Source: Ruminococcus sp.
GTDB taxonomy: Bacteria > Bacillota > Clostridia > Oscillospirales > Ruminococcaceae
Length of the DNA stretch: 64,000 nucleotides
Assembly (NCBI GenBank): GCA_017471405.1
Contig: JAFUTK010000072.1
Coordinates: 45,495-109,494 of the forward strand
Reading direction: 5' to 3'
Shown here: positions 49,006-58,967 of the stretch, one piece after another
Numbering within the stretch: position 1 is the first letter of the stretch
How the letters are laid out: each line of letters begins with the position of its first letter
Position numbers and translations under genes: made by a program
The notes under the pieces: model-generated
What the model saw: only the letters and a program-made list of their open reading frames with translations
The model's database searches: none
What the model was told of the DNA's origin: nothing

Positions 49006-49605
49006 TTACTTAGAATAGAGCTCGACGATGAGGTGCTCTTCCAGCTCGTAATCGAGATCCTCTTTAACGGGCATCCTTACGACCTTAGCGCTCTGAGCGT
49101 CCTTATTGACGTCGAGCCAAGCGGGAGTGAGCCTGCCTGCGGTCGTTTCGGTGATCTGCTTGAATTTCTCGCTCTTCTTGCTGTTCTCTCTCAGGGAGAT
49201 AACGTCGCCTGCCTTGATCCTATAGGAGGGGATATCAACTCTCTTGCCGTTTACGTCATAGTGGCCGTGAACAACGAGCTGACGAGCCTCTCTTCTGGTG
49301 GTTGCAAGACCCATTCTGAATACGACATTATCGAGTCTCGACTCAAGAAGGGTAATGAGGTTCTCACCTGCCTGACCCTCCATCTTCTGAGCGATCTCGA
49401 AGTAGTGATAGAACTGCTTCTCGAGCATTCCGTAGATGAACTTCAGCTTCTGCTTCTCCTTCAGCTGGAGACCGTACTCGGAAACTTTCTTTCTCTTGTT
49501 TGCATCGGGGTTACGCTTGGTATAGTCCTTGGAAACTCCCATAACCATCGGGCTGATGCCCAGTGATCTGCACTTCTTGTAAATTGGTTCTCTGCTTACT
49601 GCCAT
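49006..49605 (-). CDS. rpsD: 30S ribosomal protein S4
   Basis: A 199-residue S4, a primary 16S rRNA binding protein and, in many bacteria, an autoregulator. The S4 RNA-binding domain LESRLDNVVFRMGLATTRREARQLVVHGH is present; part is VVFRMGLATTRREARQ. The N-terminus SREPIYKKCRSLGISP lacks the zinc cysteines of the C+ type, so it is the zinc-free form. It is followed by an 83-bp gap with a hairpin before rpoA, and preceded by a 131-bp gap with another hairpin. Confidence 0.96.
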   Translation of the reverse strand: MAVSREPIYKKCRSLGISPMVMGVSKDYTKRNPDANKRKKVSEYGLQLKEKQKLKFIYGMLEKQFYHYFEIAQKMEGQAGENLITLLESRLDNVVFRMGLATTRREARQLVVHGHYDVNGKRVDIPSYRIKAGDVISLRENSKKSEKFKQITETTAGRLTPAWLDVNKDAQSAKVVRMPVKEDLDYELEEHLIVELYSK

Positions 49606-49662
49606 AGTAATAAACCTCCGTTTTTAATTTTGGTATCGGACCTTTCTGCCGGCGGTTCGTTT

Positions 49663-49681
49663 CGGCGGCTACTAGCCGCCG
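49663..49681 (-). other. GC-rich hairpin in the rpsK-rpsD gap
   Basis: Perfect 8-bp stem CGGCGGCT/AGCCGCCG with a 3-nt loop, in an unusually long 131-bp spacer just upstream of rpsD. It could be part of an S4-binding leader or a processing site; there is no U-run. Confidence 0.5.
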
Positions 49682-49736
49682 GGAAACACAGGCTGCCCGA
49701 CTTTGAGTAAACTTCCAAACTCAAATCTGTTATTGA

Positions 49737-50135
49737 TTATACACGTCTTCTCTTGGGAGGACGGCAACCGTTATGGGGAATCGGGGTAACGTCCTTGATG
49801 AGAACTACCTCGAGGTCCTCGCTCTGCAGAGCACGAATAGCAGCTTCTCTTCCAGCGCCGGGTCCCTTAACATAGACCTGGACGGTCTTGAGGCCATGCT
49901 CCTTTGCAGCTCTTGCAGCTGTCTCAGCAGCAGTCTGAGCTGCGAACGGGGTGCTCTTCTTGGAGCCTCTGAAGCCAAGTCCGCCTGCGGAAGCCCATGA
50001 AATAGCGTTGCCCTGCATATCGGTGATAGTAACGATAGTGTTGTTGAAGGTGGACTGGATATGAACCTGTCCCTGCTCGATGTTCTTTCTCTCGCGGCGG
50101 CGACGGATAGTCGTCTTCTTCTTAGGCTGAGCCAT
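49737..50135 (-). CDS. rpsK: 30S ribosomal protein S11
   Basis: A 132-residue S11 of the small-subunit platform. Seen: [37 protein letters not shown] and the closing [14 protein letters not shown], all universal. The N-terminus is basic as usual. It lies 14 bp after rpsM with AAGGAGG upstream of the ATG. Confidence 0.97.
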   Translation of the reverse strand: MAQPKKKTTIRRRRERKNIEQGQVHIQSTFNNTIVTITDMQGNAISWASAGGLGFRGSKKSTPFAAQTAAETAARAAKEHGLKTVQVYVKGPGAGREAAIRALQSEDLEVVLIKDVTPIPHNGCRPPKRRRV

Positions 50136-50149
50136 TCTTCATACCCTCC

Positions 50150-50518
50150 TTACTTCTTCTTGTTAGCGATGGTCTTTACAGGGCCCTTGCGGGTTCTTGC
50201 ATTCGTCTTGGTCCTCTGCCCTCTTACGGGCAGACCCCTTCTGTGGCGAACGCCTCTGTAGCAACCGATCTCAACAAGTCTCTTGATGTTCAGAGCAACA
50301 TTTCTTCTCAGGTCGCCCTCAACAGTCAGGTTGTGGTCAATATATTCTCTGAGTTTTGCTACATCGTCCTCAGACAGATCCTTGACTCTGATATCAGGGT
50401 CAACTCCTGTTTCAGCGAGTATCTTAGTAGCAGTCTTCTGACCGATGCCGTAGATATAAGTCAGACCGATCTCTATTCTTTTATCCTTCGGCAGGTCAAT
50501 ACCAGCAATACGAGCCAT
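50150..50518 (-). CDS. rpsM: 30S ribosomal protein S13
   Basis: A 122-residue S13, in the head of the small subunit contacting the P-site tRNA and subunit bridges. It has [25 protein letters not shown] and the C-terminal [19 protein letters not shown]; parts quoted are [10 protein letters not shown] and [11 protein letters not shown]. It follows rpmJ by 29 bp. Confidence 0.97.
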   Translation of the reverse strand: MARIAGIDLPKDKRIEIGLTYIYGIGQKTATKILAETGVDPDIRVKDLSEDDVAKLREYIDHNLTVEGDLRRNVALNIKRLVEIGCYRGVRHRRGLPVRGQRTKTNARTRKGPVKTIANKKK

Positions 50519-50547
50519 TTGTTAGCTGCACCTCCATCATTGGTTTG

Positions 50548-50661
50548 TTAGCCCTGACGCTGCTTGTGCTTGGGATTCTGGCAGATAACCATTATCTTGC
50601 CCTTCCTCTTGATAACCTTGCACTTTTCGCAGATAGGCTTAACTGAAGGTCTTACTTTCAT
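50548..50661 (-). CDS. rpmJ: 50S ribosomal protein L36
   Basis: A 37-residue protein read directly from the sequence: it opens [14 protein letters not shown] and closes [11 protein letters not shown]. Cys11, Cys14, Cys27 and His32 form the zinc site of the C+ type of L36. GGAGGTATTTCA precedes the ATG. It lies between infA and rpsM, the standard location. Confidence 0.95.
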   Translation of the reverse strand: MKVRPSVKPICEKCKVIKRKGKIMVICQNPKHKQRQG

Positions 50662-50718
50662 TGAAATACCTCCTTTTGTTTTCCGACGGATCTCTCCGCC
50701 TCATACGGACTGAGAGCC

Positions 50719-50937
50719 TTACTTTGCTCTCCAGGTGATTCTACCCTTGTTCAGGTCATAAGGTGACATTTCCACCGTTACCTTGTCGCCGGGTACTATA
50801 CGAATATAATTCATACGAAGCTTGCCCGAAACGTGAGCAAGGATCATATGTCCGTTTGAGAGCTGTACGTTGAATTTTGCACCCGGAAGTGCCTCTGTCA
50901 CCGTACCCTCAAGCTCAATTACATCATCCTTTGACAT
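50719..50937 (-). CDS. infA: Translation initiation factor IF-1
   Basis: A 72-residue S1/OB-fold protein, the full bacterial IF-1 length. It opens [18 protein letters not shown] and ends with the [13 protein letters not shown] block. It binds the A site of the 30S subunit during initiation. It lies 21 bp after the KOW-domain gene and 57 bp before rpmJ. Confidence 0.97.
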   Translation of the reverse strand: MSKDDVIELEGTVTEALPGAKFNVQLSNGHMILAHVSGKLRMNYIRIVPGDKVTVEMSPYDLNKGRITWRAK

Positions 50938-50958
50938 ATCTGTTTGACCTTTCCCTTC

Positions 50959-51246
50959 TCACTCGTCATTGAAACGGTGGACTGCTGTTTCATCTCCTTG
51001 GGTCGGAAGCGATGAAAGCAGCCTCCTCAATTTCTTGTTTGTCAGATCCTTTGTGTCTATCTCTGCACCGATAGGTGAAATGTGCTTTGGGTTTTTTCGC
51101 TTCGGGCGTTCGAGCTTGCGCTCTTTGCCATCCGCGATATACACAAAGCCGCCGTCTGCCGCCACAGCAACGAATGTGCGGCCCTTCTCACGGCCTGCCA
51201 GTGCCTTGACCACCGAACCTGCTCTTATATCTGCAAAGCCGCTCAT
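50959..51246 (-). CDS. KOW-domain protein (L14e/L6e/L27e-like)
   Basis: A 95-residue protein. The N-terminal KOW motif is GSVVKALAGREKGRTFVAVA, and the middle LERPKRKNPKHI is very basic, typical of RNA-binding proteins. In Firmicutes this small gene is regularly found between map and infA and is annotated as an L14e/L6e/L27e-like or KOW-domain protein; its ribosomal role is not established. The start ATG overlaps the map stop by one base (TGATG). Confidence 0.85.
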   Translation of the reverse strand: MSGFADIRAGSVVKALAGREKGRTFVAVAADGGFVYIADGKERKLERPKRKNPKHISPIGAEIDTKDLTNKKLRRLLSSLPTQGDETAVHRFNDE

Positions 51247-51992
51247 CACAGTCTGTCCAGTATTACTGCGCCTGTCTGAGTTATGGCTATTGCATGCTCA
51301 AAATGAGCTGACCATTTGCCGTCCTGTGTTTTCACAGTCCAGCCGTCGGGCATGATCTTTATCGCAGCAGAGCCCATATTTATCATAGGCTCGATGCAGA
51401 TGACCATTCCCGCCTGCAGCTTGATGCCCTTTCCGGCTCTGCCGAAATTGGGTATCTCGGGCTCCTCGTGCATATCTCTTCCGAGACCGTGCCCGACGAA
51501 TTCCCTTACCACCGAAAAGCCGCGCTCCTCATTGTACTTCTGGATAGCCTCTCCCAGGTCGCCTACCCTTACTCCGGGCTTCACCATTGAAACTGCCAGT
51601 TCAAGGCTTTCGCTGGTGGAGTCGAGCAGAGCCTGCACCTCCGGGGCTATCTGTCCGCAGGCGAATGTCCTGCAGGCGTCGCCGTAGTAGCCGTCTACCC
51701 ACGCTCCGGTGTCCACCGAAACGATATCGCCCTCCATGATCTTCCTCGGCCCGGGAATACCGTGAATGACCTCGTCATTTACGGATATGCAGGCTGCTGC
51801 GGGGAACCCTCCGTAGCCCTTGAAGCCAGGCTTTGCACCATGGGAAACGATAAATCTCTCAACGACCTTGTTGAGCTCCGAGGTAGTCATTCCGGGGCGG
51901 AGCGCCTCACCGGCCGCCTTAAGGGCGCCGGCTGTAAGCTCTCCCGCACGGCGGAGCTTTTCGATCTCTTTAGCTGATTTGATATGGATCAT
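51246..51992 (-). CDS. map: Methionine aminopeptidase, type I
   Basis: A 248-residue metalloprotease that removes the initiator Met from new proteins. The metal ligands fall in VDTGAWVDGYYGDACRTF (two Asp), GHGLGRDMHEEPEIPN (His) and the Glu residues of VICIEPM and HFEHAIAIT. There is no N-terminal extension, as in type Ia. It lies 29 bp after adk in the standard secY-adk-map order. Confidence 0.97.
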   Translation of the reverse strand: MIHIKSAKEIEKLRRAGELTAGALKAAGEALRPGMTTSELNKVVERFIVSHGAKPGFKGYGGFPAAACISVNDEVIHGIPGPRKIMEGDIVSVDTGAWVDGYYGDACRTFACGQIAPEVQALLDSTSESLELAVSMVKPGVRVGDLGEAIQKYNEERGFSVVREFVGHGLGRDMHEEPEIPNFGRAGKGIKLQAGMVICIEPMINMGSAAIKIMPDGWTVKTQDGKWSAHFEHAIAITQTGAVILDRL

Positions 51993-52021
51993 AGTAGCTT
52001 CTTTCTATGCCTTGCGGCTTA

Positions 52022-52657
<636 letters not shown>

Positions 52658-52671
52658 TCAAACTCCTTTTC

Positions 52672-53979
52672 TTACTCGAGGAAGCCCTTGTGATGACGCA
52701 TCATCATCTGGGATTCCAGTGTTCTTACAGTTTCAAGTGCTACGCTTACTACGATGAGTATAGAGGTACCGCCCATAGCGATCTGAACGCCGCTGATAGC
52801 GCCGAAGATGATCGGGAAGATAGCGATGATTCCCAGGAAGATCGCGCCCACGAGAGTGAGCCTGTTGACTATCCTCTTGAAGTAGTCGCTGGTGGGCTTT
52901 CCGGGTCTGATACCGGGAACACCGCCATTGGACTGTCTTAAGTTGTTGGCGATCTCAACAGGGTTATACTGCATCGATACATAGAAGTAGTTAAATCCGA
53001 TGATGAGGAAGAAGTACAGGATAGCATAGAACGGATGCGTATAGCTGAACCAGCGGAGCAGTCCGTTATAGAAGCCTGTGCCGTCCTCTCTCGGCTTGAT
53101 GAACATTTCAAGTGTCGAGGGCAGGGACATAAATGCCATAGCGAAGATGATGGGGAGAACGCCGCTCATGCACACCTTGATGGGCATATAGGTGTTCTGG
53201 CCGCCGTACTGCTTTCTGCCTACGACTCTCTTTGCATACTGTATCGGTATGCGTCTTTCAGCCTCATTGAAGAAGATGATGAAGGCGATCATCAGAACGA
53301 AGATTACCAGAATGATGGGAACGAGGATCATATACTTAGCCTCGCCGCTCTTCATCAGCATAATGAGGTTCCATACCGCAGAGGGTCCTCTTGCGACGAT
53401 ACCTGCGAACAGCAGCATAGAGATGCCGTTGCCGATACCTCTCTCGCTGATCTGGTCACCCAGCCAGATGGTGAGCGAAGCGCCCGCCACGAAGCACATG
53501 ATGATAACAGCCTCAGAGAACCACTTCTCCCAGCCCGAGGTATAAACGAGAGCGTCCGCCTTCGAGCCGCCGAGAGTTCTGTAGTATGCCCAGCCCTGGA
53601 ATATGGAGATACCCAGCGCTGTATATTTTGTGATCTTATTCAGCTTCTTTCTGCCCTCGGGGCCTTCCTTCTGCATTCTCTCCAGAGGAGGGAGCGCATA
53701 GGTAAGCAGCTGGATAATGATCTGCGCGTTGATATAGGGGCCTACCGAAAGAGCCAGCAGGGTAGCCTTTCCGAAGTTACCTCCGGAGAGGACGTTTAAG
53801 TAACTGAAGAAGTTACCGCTGGCATCGTTGGTCGCAAACCAGCTGGCGATAGCGTCCGAATCCAGATAAGGAACGGGCACCGCACCGCCGACTCTGTAGA
53901 TGATGATGATGAATAGTGTGAAGAGAACCTTCCTTCTCAGCTCCGGAACTCTCCAGGCATTGCGAAATGTCTCTATCAC
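52672..53979 (-). CDS. secY: Protein translocase subunit SecY
   Basis: A 435-residue pore subunit with ten membrane helices. It opens FRNAWRVPELRRKVLFTLF, has the plug/pore region SGGNFGKATLLALSVGPYINA, and the C-terminal GGTSILIVVSVALETV. It forms the channel for protein export and insertion with SecE and SecG, which are encoded elsewhere. It begins 1 bp after rplO, so it is translated with the ribosomal proteins. Confidence 0.97.
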   Translation of the reverse strand: MIETFRNAWRVPELRRKVLFTLFIIIIYRVGGAVPVPYLDSDAIASWFATNDASGNFFSYLNVLSGGNFGKATLLALSVGPYINAQIIIQLLTYALPPLERMQKEGPEGRKKLNKITKYTALGISIFQGWAYYRTLGGSKADALVYTSGWEKWFSEAVIIMCFVAGASLTIWLGDQISERGIGNGISMLLFAGIVARGPSAVWNLIMLMKSGEAKYMILVPIILVIFVLMIAFIIFFNEAERRIPIQYAKRVVGRKQYGGQNTYMPIKVCMSGVLPIIFAMAFMSLPSTLEMFIKPREDGTGFYNGLLRWFSYTHPFYAILYFFLIIGFNYFYVSMQYNPVEIANNLRQSNGGVPGIRPGKPTSDYFKRIVNRLTLVGAIFLGIIAIFPIIFGAISGVQIAMGGTSILIVVSVALETVRTLESQMMMRHHKGFLE

Positions 53980-53980
53980 C

Positions 53981-54421
53981 TTACATCACCTCAGCCTTTC
54001 CGCCTGCCTTTTCGATTTTTTCCTTTGCAGAAGCGGAAAATGCTGCTGCCTTAACAGTAAGGCTCTTTGTAAGCTCTCCGTTTCCGAGAACCTTAACACC
54101 ATCAAGCTCCTTGGTAACAAGGCCTGCGGCCTTGAGCAGCTCGGTGTCAACAACTGTGCCGTCAACAAATCTCTCGAGATCGGACACATTTATAACAGTG
54201 TACTCGGTAGCGAAAATATTGTTGAAGCCGCGCTTAGGGATTCTTCTTGCGAGAGAGGTCTGTCCTCCTTCAAAGCCCGGTCTTACGCCGCCGCCTGAAC
54301 GAGCCTTCTGACCCTTATGTCCCTTGCCTGCAGTCTTGCCCCAGCCGGAGCCGTGACCTCTGCCGATCCTCTTGCGGTCGGTCTTAGAGCCTGCAGCAGG
54401 TGATAACTCATGCAGTTTCAT
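53981..54421 (-). CDS. rplO: 50S ribosomal protein L15
   Basis: A 146-residue L15. It opens [20 protein letters not shown], followed by the Gly-rich basic region [22 protein letters not shown], of which part is quoted: [15 protein letters not shown]. The tail penetrates the large subunit core. It lies 19 bp after rpmD with GGAGGTGCTAAACA upstream of the ATG. Confidence 0.97.
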   Translation of the reverse strand: MKLHELSPAAGSKTDRKRIGRGHGSGWGKTAGKGHKGQKARSGGGVRPGFEGGQTSLARRIPKRGFNNIFATEYTVINVSDLERFVDGTVVDTELLKAAGLVTKELDGVKVLGNGELTKSLTVKAAAFSASAKEKIEKAGGKAEVM

Positions 54422-54440
54422 TGTTTAGCACCTCCTTGCT

Positions 54441-54620
54441 TTACGCTTCAGTCACCTTGATAAGGTGTGAGATGACCTTGATCTTGCCCTGGGTCTGTGC
54501 GTTATCGGGCTGCTCGGTCACGTCACCGATCTTCTTGAGTCCGAGAGAGTAAGCTGTCAGCACCTGCTTCTCGACCTTATTGTTAAGGCTCTTGACCAGT
54601 GTGATCTTCACGTTTGCCAT
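54441..54620 (-). CDS. rpmD: 50S ribosomal protein L30
   Basis: A 59-residue protein read from the sequence. It opens MANVKITLVKSLN, has the typical TAYSLGLKKIG loop and ends SHLIKVTEA. It is the small bacterial form of L30. GGAGGAGAGA precedes the ATG. It lies between rpsE and rplO, the standard spc-operon position. Confidence 0.95.
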   Translation of the reverse strand: MANVKITLVKSLNNKVEKQVLTAYSLGLKKIGDVTEQPDNAQTQGKIKVISHLIKVTEA

Positions 54621-54633
54621 TGCTCTCTCCTCC

Positions 54634-55131
54634 TTAACCTATAATTTCCTTTGCGGTCTTTCCTCTCTTAGCTGCAACTTCGTCCAGCGACTTAACTGAA
54701 GCGAGACCGTTTACCGTAGCTCTTACTACGTTGCAAGGATTGTTCGAACGAAGCGACTTCGCTCTGATATCCTTGATGCCGGCAGCCTCTACGACTGCTC
54801 TTACTGTACCGCCTGCGATAACTCCGGTACCCTTTGCTGCGGGCTTGAGGAGGACCTCGCCTGCGCCGAACTTGCCGACGATCTCGTGGGGGATCGTTGT
54901 GCCCTTAAGAGAAACCTTCACGAGGTTCTTCTTGGCGTCCTCGATACCCTTGCGGATAGCGTCGGGAACTTCGCTGGATTTGCCGATGCCGAAGCCTACG
55001 GTGCCGTTGCCGTCGCCGACTACGATCAGTGCCGAGAACTTCATAATACGGCCGCCCTTAACAGTCTTGGATACTCTGTTAATGGCAACTACCTTTTCGG
55101 TAAACTCGGTTGAAGCATCTATATTAGCCAA
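54634..55131 (-). CDS. rpsE: 30S ribosomal protein S5
   Basis: A 165-residue S5 with the N-terminal double-stranded RNA-binding fold ([26 protein letters not shown]; part: [14 protein letters not shown]) and the C-terminal [22 protein letters not shown] block. It helps decoding accuracy on the 30S subunit. It lies 16 bp after rplR with AGGAGGGTATGACTTTT upstream of the ATG. Confidence 0.97.
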   Translation of the reverse strand: MANIDASTEFTEKVVAINRVSKTVKGGRIMKFSALIVVGDGNGTVGFGIGKSSEVPDAIRKGIEDAKKNLVKVSLKGTTIPHEIVGKFGAGEVLLKPAAKGTGVIAGGTVRAVVEAAGIKDIRAKSLRSNNPCNVVRATVNGLASVKSLDEVAAKRGKTAKEIIG

Positions 55132-55147
55132 AAGTCATACCCTCCTT

Positions 55148-55507
55148 TTAGAACTTAAGTCCGCCTTCGCGGGCTCCGTCTGCCAATTCCTGAACGCGCC
55201 CGTGATAGAGGTAGCCGCCCCTGTCGAATACGACAGTCTCGATACCCTTATCCTTTGCAGCCGCTGCGATCATCTCGCCGACCTTACGTGCGCCTTCCTT
55301 ATTTCCGCCGTTGCCCTCAAAGCCCTTGGACATTGAGGATGCAGCGCAAAGTGTTACACCGTTCACATCGTCGATGATCTGTGCATAGATATGCTTTGAG
55401 GAGCGGAATACGTTCAGGCGGGGGCACTCGGGTGTACCGCTGACTTTGTTGCGGACTCTCAAGTGTCTCTTAACTCTTGCCTTTGCTCTGTCAAGCTTTT
55501 TCACCAT
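55148..55507 (-). CDS. rplR: 50S ribosomal protein L18
   Basis: A 119-residue L18 that binds 5S rRNA. It has [24 protein letters not shown], of which part is [17 protein letters not shown], and the closing [24 protein letters not shown]; part: [12 protein letters not shown]. It lies between rplF and rpsE at the usual spacing, with GGAGAGAATCACT before the ATG. Confidence 0.97.
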   Translation of the reverse strand: MVKKLDRAKARVKRHLRVRNKVSGTPECPRLNVFRSSKHIYAQIIDDVNGVTLCAASSMSKGFEGNGGNKEGARKVGEMIAAAAKDKGIETVVFDRGGYLYHGRVQELADGAREGGLKF

Positions 55508-55526
55508 AGTGATTCTCTCCTTTTAA

Positions 55527-56078
55527 TTACTTCTTGCTGCCCTTACCGGCCTTACCTTCCTTGCGGATGATATACTCGCCGGTGTAGCGGATGCCCTTGC
55601 CCTTATAAGGCTCGGGAGGACGCTTCTCGCGGATCTCGCAGGCAAACTGACCTACTGCCTGCTTGTCGATGCCCGACACAACGATCTGGTTGGGCTGGGG
55701 AACATCGATCTTGATGCCGTCGGTCTCAGGAACGATGACCTGATGGGAGTAGCCCAGGTTCATAACCAGGTTATTGCCCTGCTTCTGAGCTCTGTAACCG
55801 ACGCCGACGATCTCGAGCGTCTTGGAAAAGCCGTTTGTAACGCCCTCTACCATGTTATGGATGAGGGTTCTGGTTAGGCCGTGCAGGCTCTTGTGCAGCT
55901 TATCCTCTGTGGGACGGGCCACCTTGATCTCTGCGCCCTCTACCTTGATTATCATATCCTTGTTAAAGGATTTTGTAAGAGTACCCTTAGGTCCCTTTAC
56001 TGTTACGACGTTGCCGTCTGCAACAGTTACCTCAACTCCGGCAGGAACACTAATAGGCTTTAATCCGATTCTTGACAT
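55527..56078 (-). CDS. rplF: 50S ribosomal protein L6
   Basis: A 183-residue L6 with two similar domains. It opens [16 protein letters not shown] and has the [21 protein letters not shown] region and the conserved [18 protein letters not shown] near the C-terminus. It binds 23S rRNA near the factor-binding site. Spacing is 15 bp after rpsH. Confidence 0.97.
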   Translation of the reverse strand: MSRIGLKPISVPAGVEVTVADGNVVTVKGPKGTLTKSFNKDMIIKVEGAEIKVARPTEDKLHKSLHGLTRTLIHNMVEGVTNGFSKTLEIVGVGYRAQKQGNNLVMNLGYSHQVIVPETDGIKIDVPQPNQIVVSGIDKQAVGQFACEIREKRPPEPYKGKGIRYTGEYIIRKEGKAGKGSKK

Positions 56079-56093
56079 AGTCCTTAGTCCTCC

Positions 56094-56492
56094 TTACCAA
56101 ACAAATGCGAGAACCTCTCCGCCGACATTGAGCTCTCTGGCCTTCTTGTCTGTTACGACGCCCTTAGAGGTCGAAACGATAGCGGTTCCGAGTCCCTTCA
56201 TTACCTTGGGCATATCCTCGCAGCTTGCATAAATTCTCAAGCCCGGCTTGGAAACTCTTCTGAGTCCCGAGATAACGGAGTTTCTGTTCTCATCATACTT
56301 CAGAGTGATCCTGATGACACCCTGCTTGCCGTCCTCAATTACCTGGAAGTCCTTCACATATCCCTCGTCAACGAGGATCTGGGTGATGGCCTTCTTCATA
56401 TTGGATGCAGGAACGTCAACGGTAGCGTGCTTTGCAGTGCTTGCGTTACGGATCCTAGTCAGTAAATCTGCAATTGTATCTGTGATCTGCAT
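56094..56492 (-). CDS. rpsH: 30S ribosomal protein S8
   Basis: A 132-residue S8, a 16S rRNA central-domain binding protein. It opens [18 protein letters not shown] and has [17 protein letters not shown] and the closing [20 protein letters not shown]; parts quoted. In E. coli S8 represses the spc operon; a matching site is not evident here. It lies 14 bp after rpsN. Confidence 0.97.
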   Translation of the reverse strand: MQITDTIADLLTRIRNASTAKHATVDVPASNMKKAITQILVDEGYVKDFQVIEDGKQGVIRITLKYDENRNSVISGLRRVSKPGLRIYASCEDMPKVMKGLGTAIVSTSKGVVTDKKARELNVGGEVLAFVW

Positions 56493-56506
56493 ACCTTAGC
56501 CCTCCT

Positions 56507-56692
56507 TTACCAGCTTGCCTTCTTAACTCCGGGGATCTGGCCGTCGTGAGCCAGTTCTCTGAAGCAGATACGGCAAACGCCGAACTTTCTCAGATAAGCG
56601 TGAGGTCTTCCGCAGATCTTGCACCTGTTGTAAGCACGAGTGGAATACTTAGGCGCAGCCTGCTGCTTGTTTATCATAGCCTTCTTAGCCAT
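56507..56692 (-). CDS. rpsN: 30S ribosomal protein S14, zinc (type Z) form
   Basis: A 61-residue S14. Cys24, Cys27, Cys40 and Cys43 form the zinc ribbon (CKIC and CRIC), so it is the type Z form common in Firmicutes; a zinc-free paralogue may exist elsewhere. The C-terminal [11 protein letters not shown] is standard. It lies 21 bp after rplE. Confidence 0.96.
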   Translation of the reverse strand: MAKKAMINKQQAAPKYSTRAYNRCKICGRPHAYLRKFGVCRICFRELAHDGQIPGVKKASW

Positions 56693-56713
56693 TATTATAT
56701 CCTCCTCTTATCC

Positions 56714-57256
56714 TTACTTTGCGAACGGAGCGCCCATAAGTGTCAGCAGCTCCTTAGCTTCTTCGTCGGTGTTTGCGGTGGTGATAAAGTTGATATCCAT
56801 ACCGCGAACCTTATCGATCTTATCATACTCGATCTCAGGGAAGATCAGCTGCTCCTTGATACCGGTGGAATAATTTCCTCTGCCGTCGAAGGAATTGCCG
56901 TTGATGCCTCTGAAATCTCTTACGCGGGGGAATGCGACGTTGAACAGTCTGTCAACGAACTCATACATCTTCTCCGCTCTTAAGGTCACCTTAACGCCGA
57001 TGATCTGGCCGTCACGCAGCTTGAAGTTTGCGACACTCTTCTTAGCCTTGCAGGTAACGGGTCTCTGACCGGTGATAGCAGCCAGGTCAGCCATGATAGC
57101 GTCAATGACCTTCTTATTGTCCTTATCAGCTCCGCAGCCGACGTTGATAACAACCTTGTCGAGCTTGGGGATCTGCATTACGTTAGCGTAGCCGAATTTC
57201 TTCATCATAGCAGGAGCTACGGTGCTAACATAATATTCTTTCAATCTTGCAGCCAT
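56714..57256 (-). CDS. rplE: 50S ribosomal protein L5
   Basis: A 180-residue L5 that contacts 5S rRNA and the P-site tRNA. Seen: [41 protein letters not shown] and [17 protein letters not shown], all conserved. The start is the ATG at 57256 following GGAGGAGAATTACG; a TTG six codons upstream falls in that site and is rejected. It lies 18 bp after rplX. Confidence 0.97.
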   Translation of the reverse strand: MAARLKEYYVSTVAPAMMKKFGYANVMQIPKLDKVVINVGCGADKDNKKVIDAIMADLAAITGQRPVTCKAKKSVANFKLRDGQIIGVKVTLRAEKMYEFVDRLFNVAFPRVRDFRGINGNSFDGRGNYSTGIKEQLIFPEIEYDKIDKVRGMDINFITTANTDEEAKELLTLMGAPFAK

Positions 57257-57274
57257 CGTAATTCTCCTCCTCAA

Positions 57275-57598
57275 TTAAAATTCTTCGCCGCAGTCTTTGT
57301 TCTTGCAAACTCTGACCTTTGTTCCGTCCTCAAGGAACTTATGACCGATCCTTGTGGGCTTGCCGCACTTGGGGCAGATAACCTGCACCTTATCGGCATA
57401 CATTGCAGCCTCGGCCTCTACGATGCCGCCCTGCTGCTGAGCATTTCTGGGCTTAACGTGCTTGGTAGCGATGTTGAGTCCCTCAACGATCACCTTTCTC
57501 TCCTTAGGAGATACCTGGAGCACCTTGCCCTTCTTACCCTTATCCTTACCGGAGAGGATAACAACGGTGTCGCCCGTCTTAACGTGTACCTTATTCAT
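57275..57598 (-). CDS. rplX: 50S ribosomal protein L24
   Basis: A 107-residue L24 with an N-terminal KOW motif ([21 protein letters not shown]). The C-terminus has [18 protein letters not shown] and [11 protein letters not shown], a four-Cys zinc ribbon found in many clostridial L24 proteins. It is an assembly initiator for the 50S subunit. It lies 18 bp after rplN. Confidence 0.96.
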   Translation of the reverse strand: MNKVHVKTGDTVVILSGKDKGKKGKVLQVSPKERKVIVEGLNIATKHVKPRNAQQQGGIVEAEAAMYADKVQVICPKCGKPTRIGHKFLEDGTKVRVCKNKDCGEEF

Positions 57599-57616
57599 TT
57601 CAACGACACCTCCACA

Positions 57617-57985
57617 TCAAAGCACTTCGGGAGCGAGAGAGAGGATCTTGAGATAATCCTTCTCACGGAGCTCCTTGGCTACCGGTCCAAAGATACGGGT
57701 ACCTCTGGGGTTTTTGTCTTCCTTGATAATAACGGCTGCGTTCTCATCGAAGCGGATATATGTGCCGTCTGCTCTTCTGAGACCCTTTGCCGAACGAACG
57801 ATTACTGCCTTTACGACATCGCCCTTCTTAACAACGCCGCCTGGTGTTGCCTTCTTAACAGAAGCAACTACAACGTCACCGATGTTTGCATACTTTCTGC
57901 GTGTACCGCCGAGAACCCTGATGCACATAAGCTCCTTAGCTCCGGAGTTATCTGCGACCTTCAGGTAAGTCTGCATCTGAATCAC
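57617..57985 (-). CDS. rplN: 50S ribosomal protein L14
   Basis: A 122-residue L14. The start is a GTG at 57985, eight bases after GGAGG; it gives the family N-terminus [18 protein letters not shown]. Also seen: [22 protein letters not shown], of which part is [17 protein letters not shown]14 forms a bridge to the 30S subunit. An 81-bp gap with a hairpin separates it from rpsQ. Confidence 0.96.
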   Translation of the reverse strand: MIQMQTYLKVADNSGAKELMCIRVLGGTRRKYANIGDVVVASVKKATPGGVVKKGDVVKAVIVRSAKGLRRADGTYIRFDENAAVIIKEDKNPRGTRIFGPVAKELREKDYLKILSLAPEVL

Positions 57986-58016
57986 AGTGCGTTCCTCCTT
58001 TCAGAACATTGGGCTG

Positions 58017-58036
58017 CGGCAGAAGCATATCTGCCG
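58017..58036 (-). other. Hairpin in the rpsQ-rplN gap
   Basis: Perfect 7-bp stem CGGCAGA/TCTGCCG with a 6-nt loop and no U-run, in an 81-bp spacer inside the operon. Confidence 0.5.
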
Positions 58037-58066
58037 TCAGTCCTTATTAAATTGTTGTTAGTGTTA

Positions 58067-58324
58067 TTACTTAGCCTGCTCGAGAACCTTTACGAGACGC
58101 CATCTCTTGTCCTTAGAAAGAGGGCGGGTCTCCATAACCTCGACCTTATCGCCGATGTTGCAGACATTTTCCTCATCATGAGCCTTCAGCTTAACGGTCC
58201 TCTTGATGATCTTCTTGTAGAGGGGGTGAGAAACGTTATCCTCGATAGCAACTACGATAGTCTTGTCCATCTTATTGGAAACGACCTTGCCCACTCTTGT
58301 TTTTCTTAAGTTTCTTTCGCTCAC
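58067..58324 (-). CDS. rpsQ: 30S ribosomal protein S17
   Basis: An 85-residue OB-fold protein. It opens [21 protein letters not shown] and contains [21 protein letters not shown], of which parts are [14 protein letters not shown] and [14 protein letters not shown]. It binds 16S rRNA helix 11. It lies 20 bp after rpmC with GGGAGGATCTGACTGT before the ATG. Confidence 0.97.
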   Translation of the reverse strand: MSERNLRKTRVGKVVSNKMDKTIVVAIEDNVSHPLYKKIIKRTVKLKAHDEENVCNIGDKVEVMETRPLSKDKRWRLVKVLEQAK

Positions 58325-58344
58325 AGTCAGATCCTCCCTTCCGA

Positions 58345-58539
58345 TTACTGAACCGACTCTTGCTTACGAATGAATGTCTTTACACGAGCAATATCCTTCT
58401 TGACAGCCTTCATTCTCATCGGGTTTTCCAACTGATTTACGGCGTGCTGGAAACGAAGGTTAAAAAGCTCCTGCTTAAGCTCCGCCAGCTTCTCGTTGAG
58501 CTCTGCTGCGGACATATCCTTGATCTCATTTGCCTTCAT
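58345..58539 (-). CDS. rpmC: 50S ribosomal protein L29
   Basis: A 64-residue two-helix protein with [18 protein letters not shown] and the conserved [20 protein letters not shown]; part: [16 protein letters not shown]. It sits at the exit tunnel and helps dock signal recognition particle. Its ATG shares one base with the rplP stop (TAATG), so the two are coupled. Confidence 0.96.
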   Translation of the reverse strand: MKANEIKDMSAAELNEKLAELKQELFNLRFQHAVNQLENPMRMKAVKKDIARVKTFIRKQESVQ

Positions 58540-58967
58540 TACTGCTCACCACCCGTTCCAGTTTCTTTCTTAACGAACTTGCACTTGATAGGCAGCTTAT
58601 GCATCGCAAGACGCATAGCCTCCTTAGCGGTCTCCTCGGGAACGCCTGCGATCTCGAACATTACTCTGCCCGGCTTAACAACGGCTACCCAGTACTCGGG
58701 CGAGCCCTTTCCGGAACCCATTCGGGTCTCTGCAGGCTTCTCAGTTACAGGCTTGTCGGGGAAGATCTTTATCCATACCTGACCGCCACGCTTGATATAT
58801 CTTGTCATAGCGATACGGGCAGCCTCGATCTGATTGGAGGTGATCCATGCAGGCTGGAGTGCCTGGAGGCCGAAATCACCGTAGGTGACTGTATTGCCTC
58901 TCATAGCCTTGCCCTTCAGGCGGCCTCTCTGTACTCTTCTGTACTTAACTCTCTTTGGAAGCAGCAT
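58539..58967 (-). CDS. rplP: 50S ribosomal protein L16
   Basis: A 142-residue L16 with [20 protein letters not shown] at the N-terminus and the [21 protein letters not shown] block (part: [17 protein letters not shown]). It shapes the A-site tRNA region of the 50S subunit. It overlaps the rpsC stop by one base. Confidence 0.97.
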   Translation of the reverse strand: MLLPKRVKYRRVQRGRLKGKAMRGNTVTYGDFGLQALQPAWITSNQIEAARIAMTRYIKRGGQVWIKIFPDKPVTEKPAETRMGSGKGSPEYWVAVVKPGRVMFEIAGVPEETAKEAMRLAMHKLPIKCKFVKKETGTGGEQ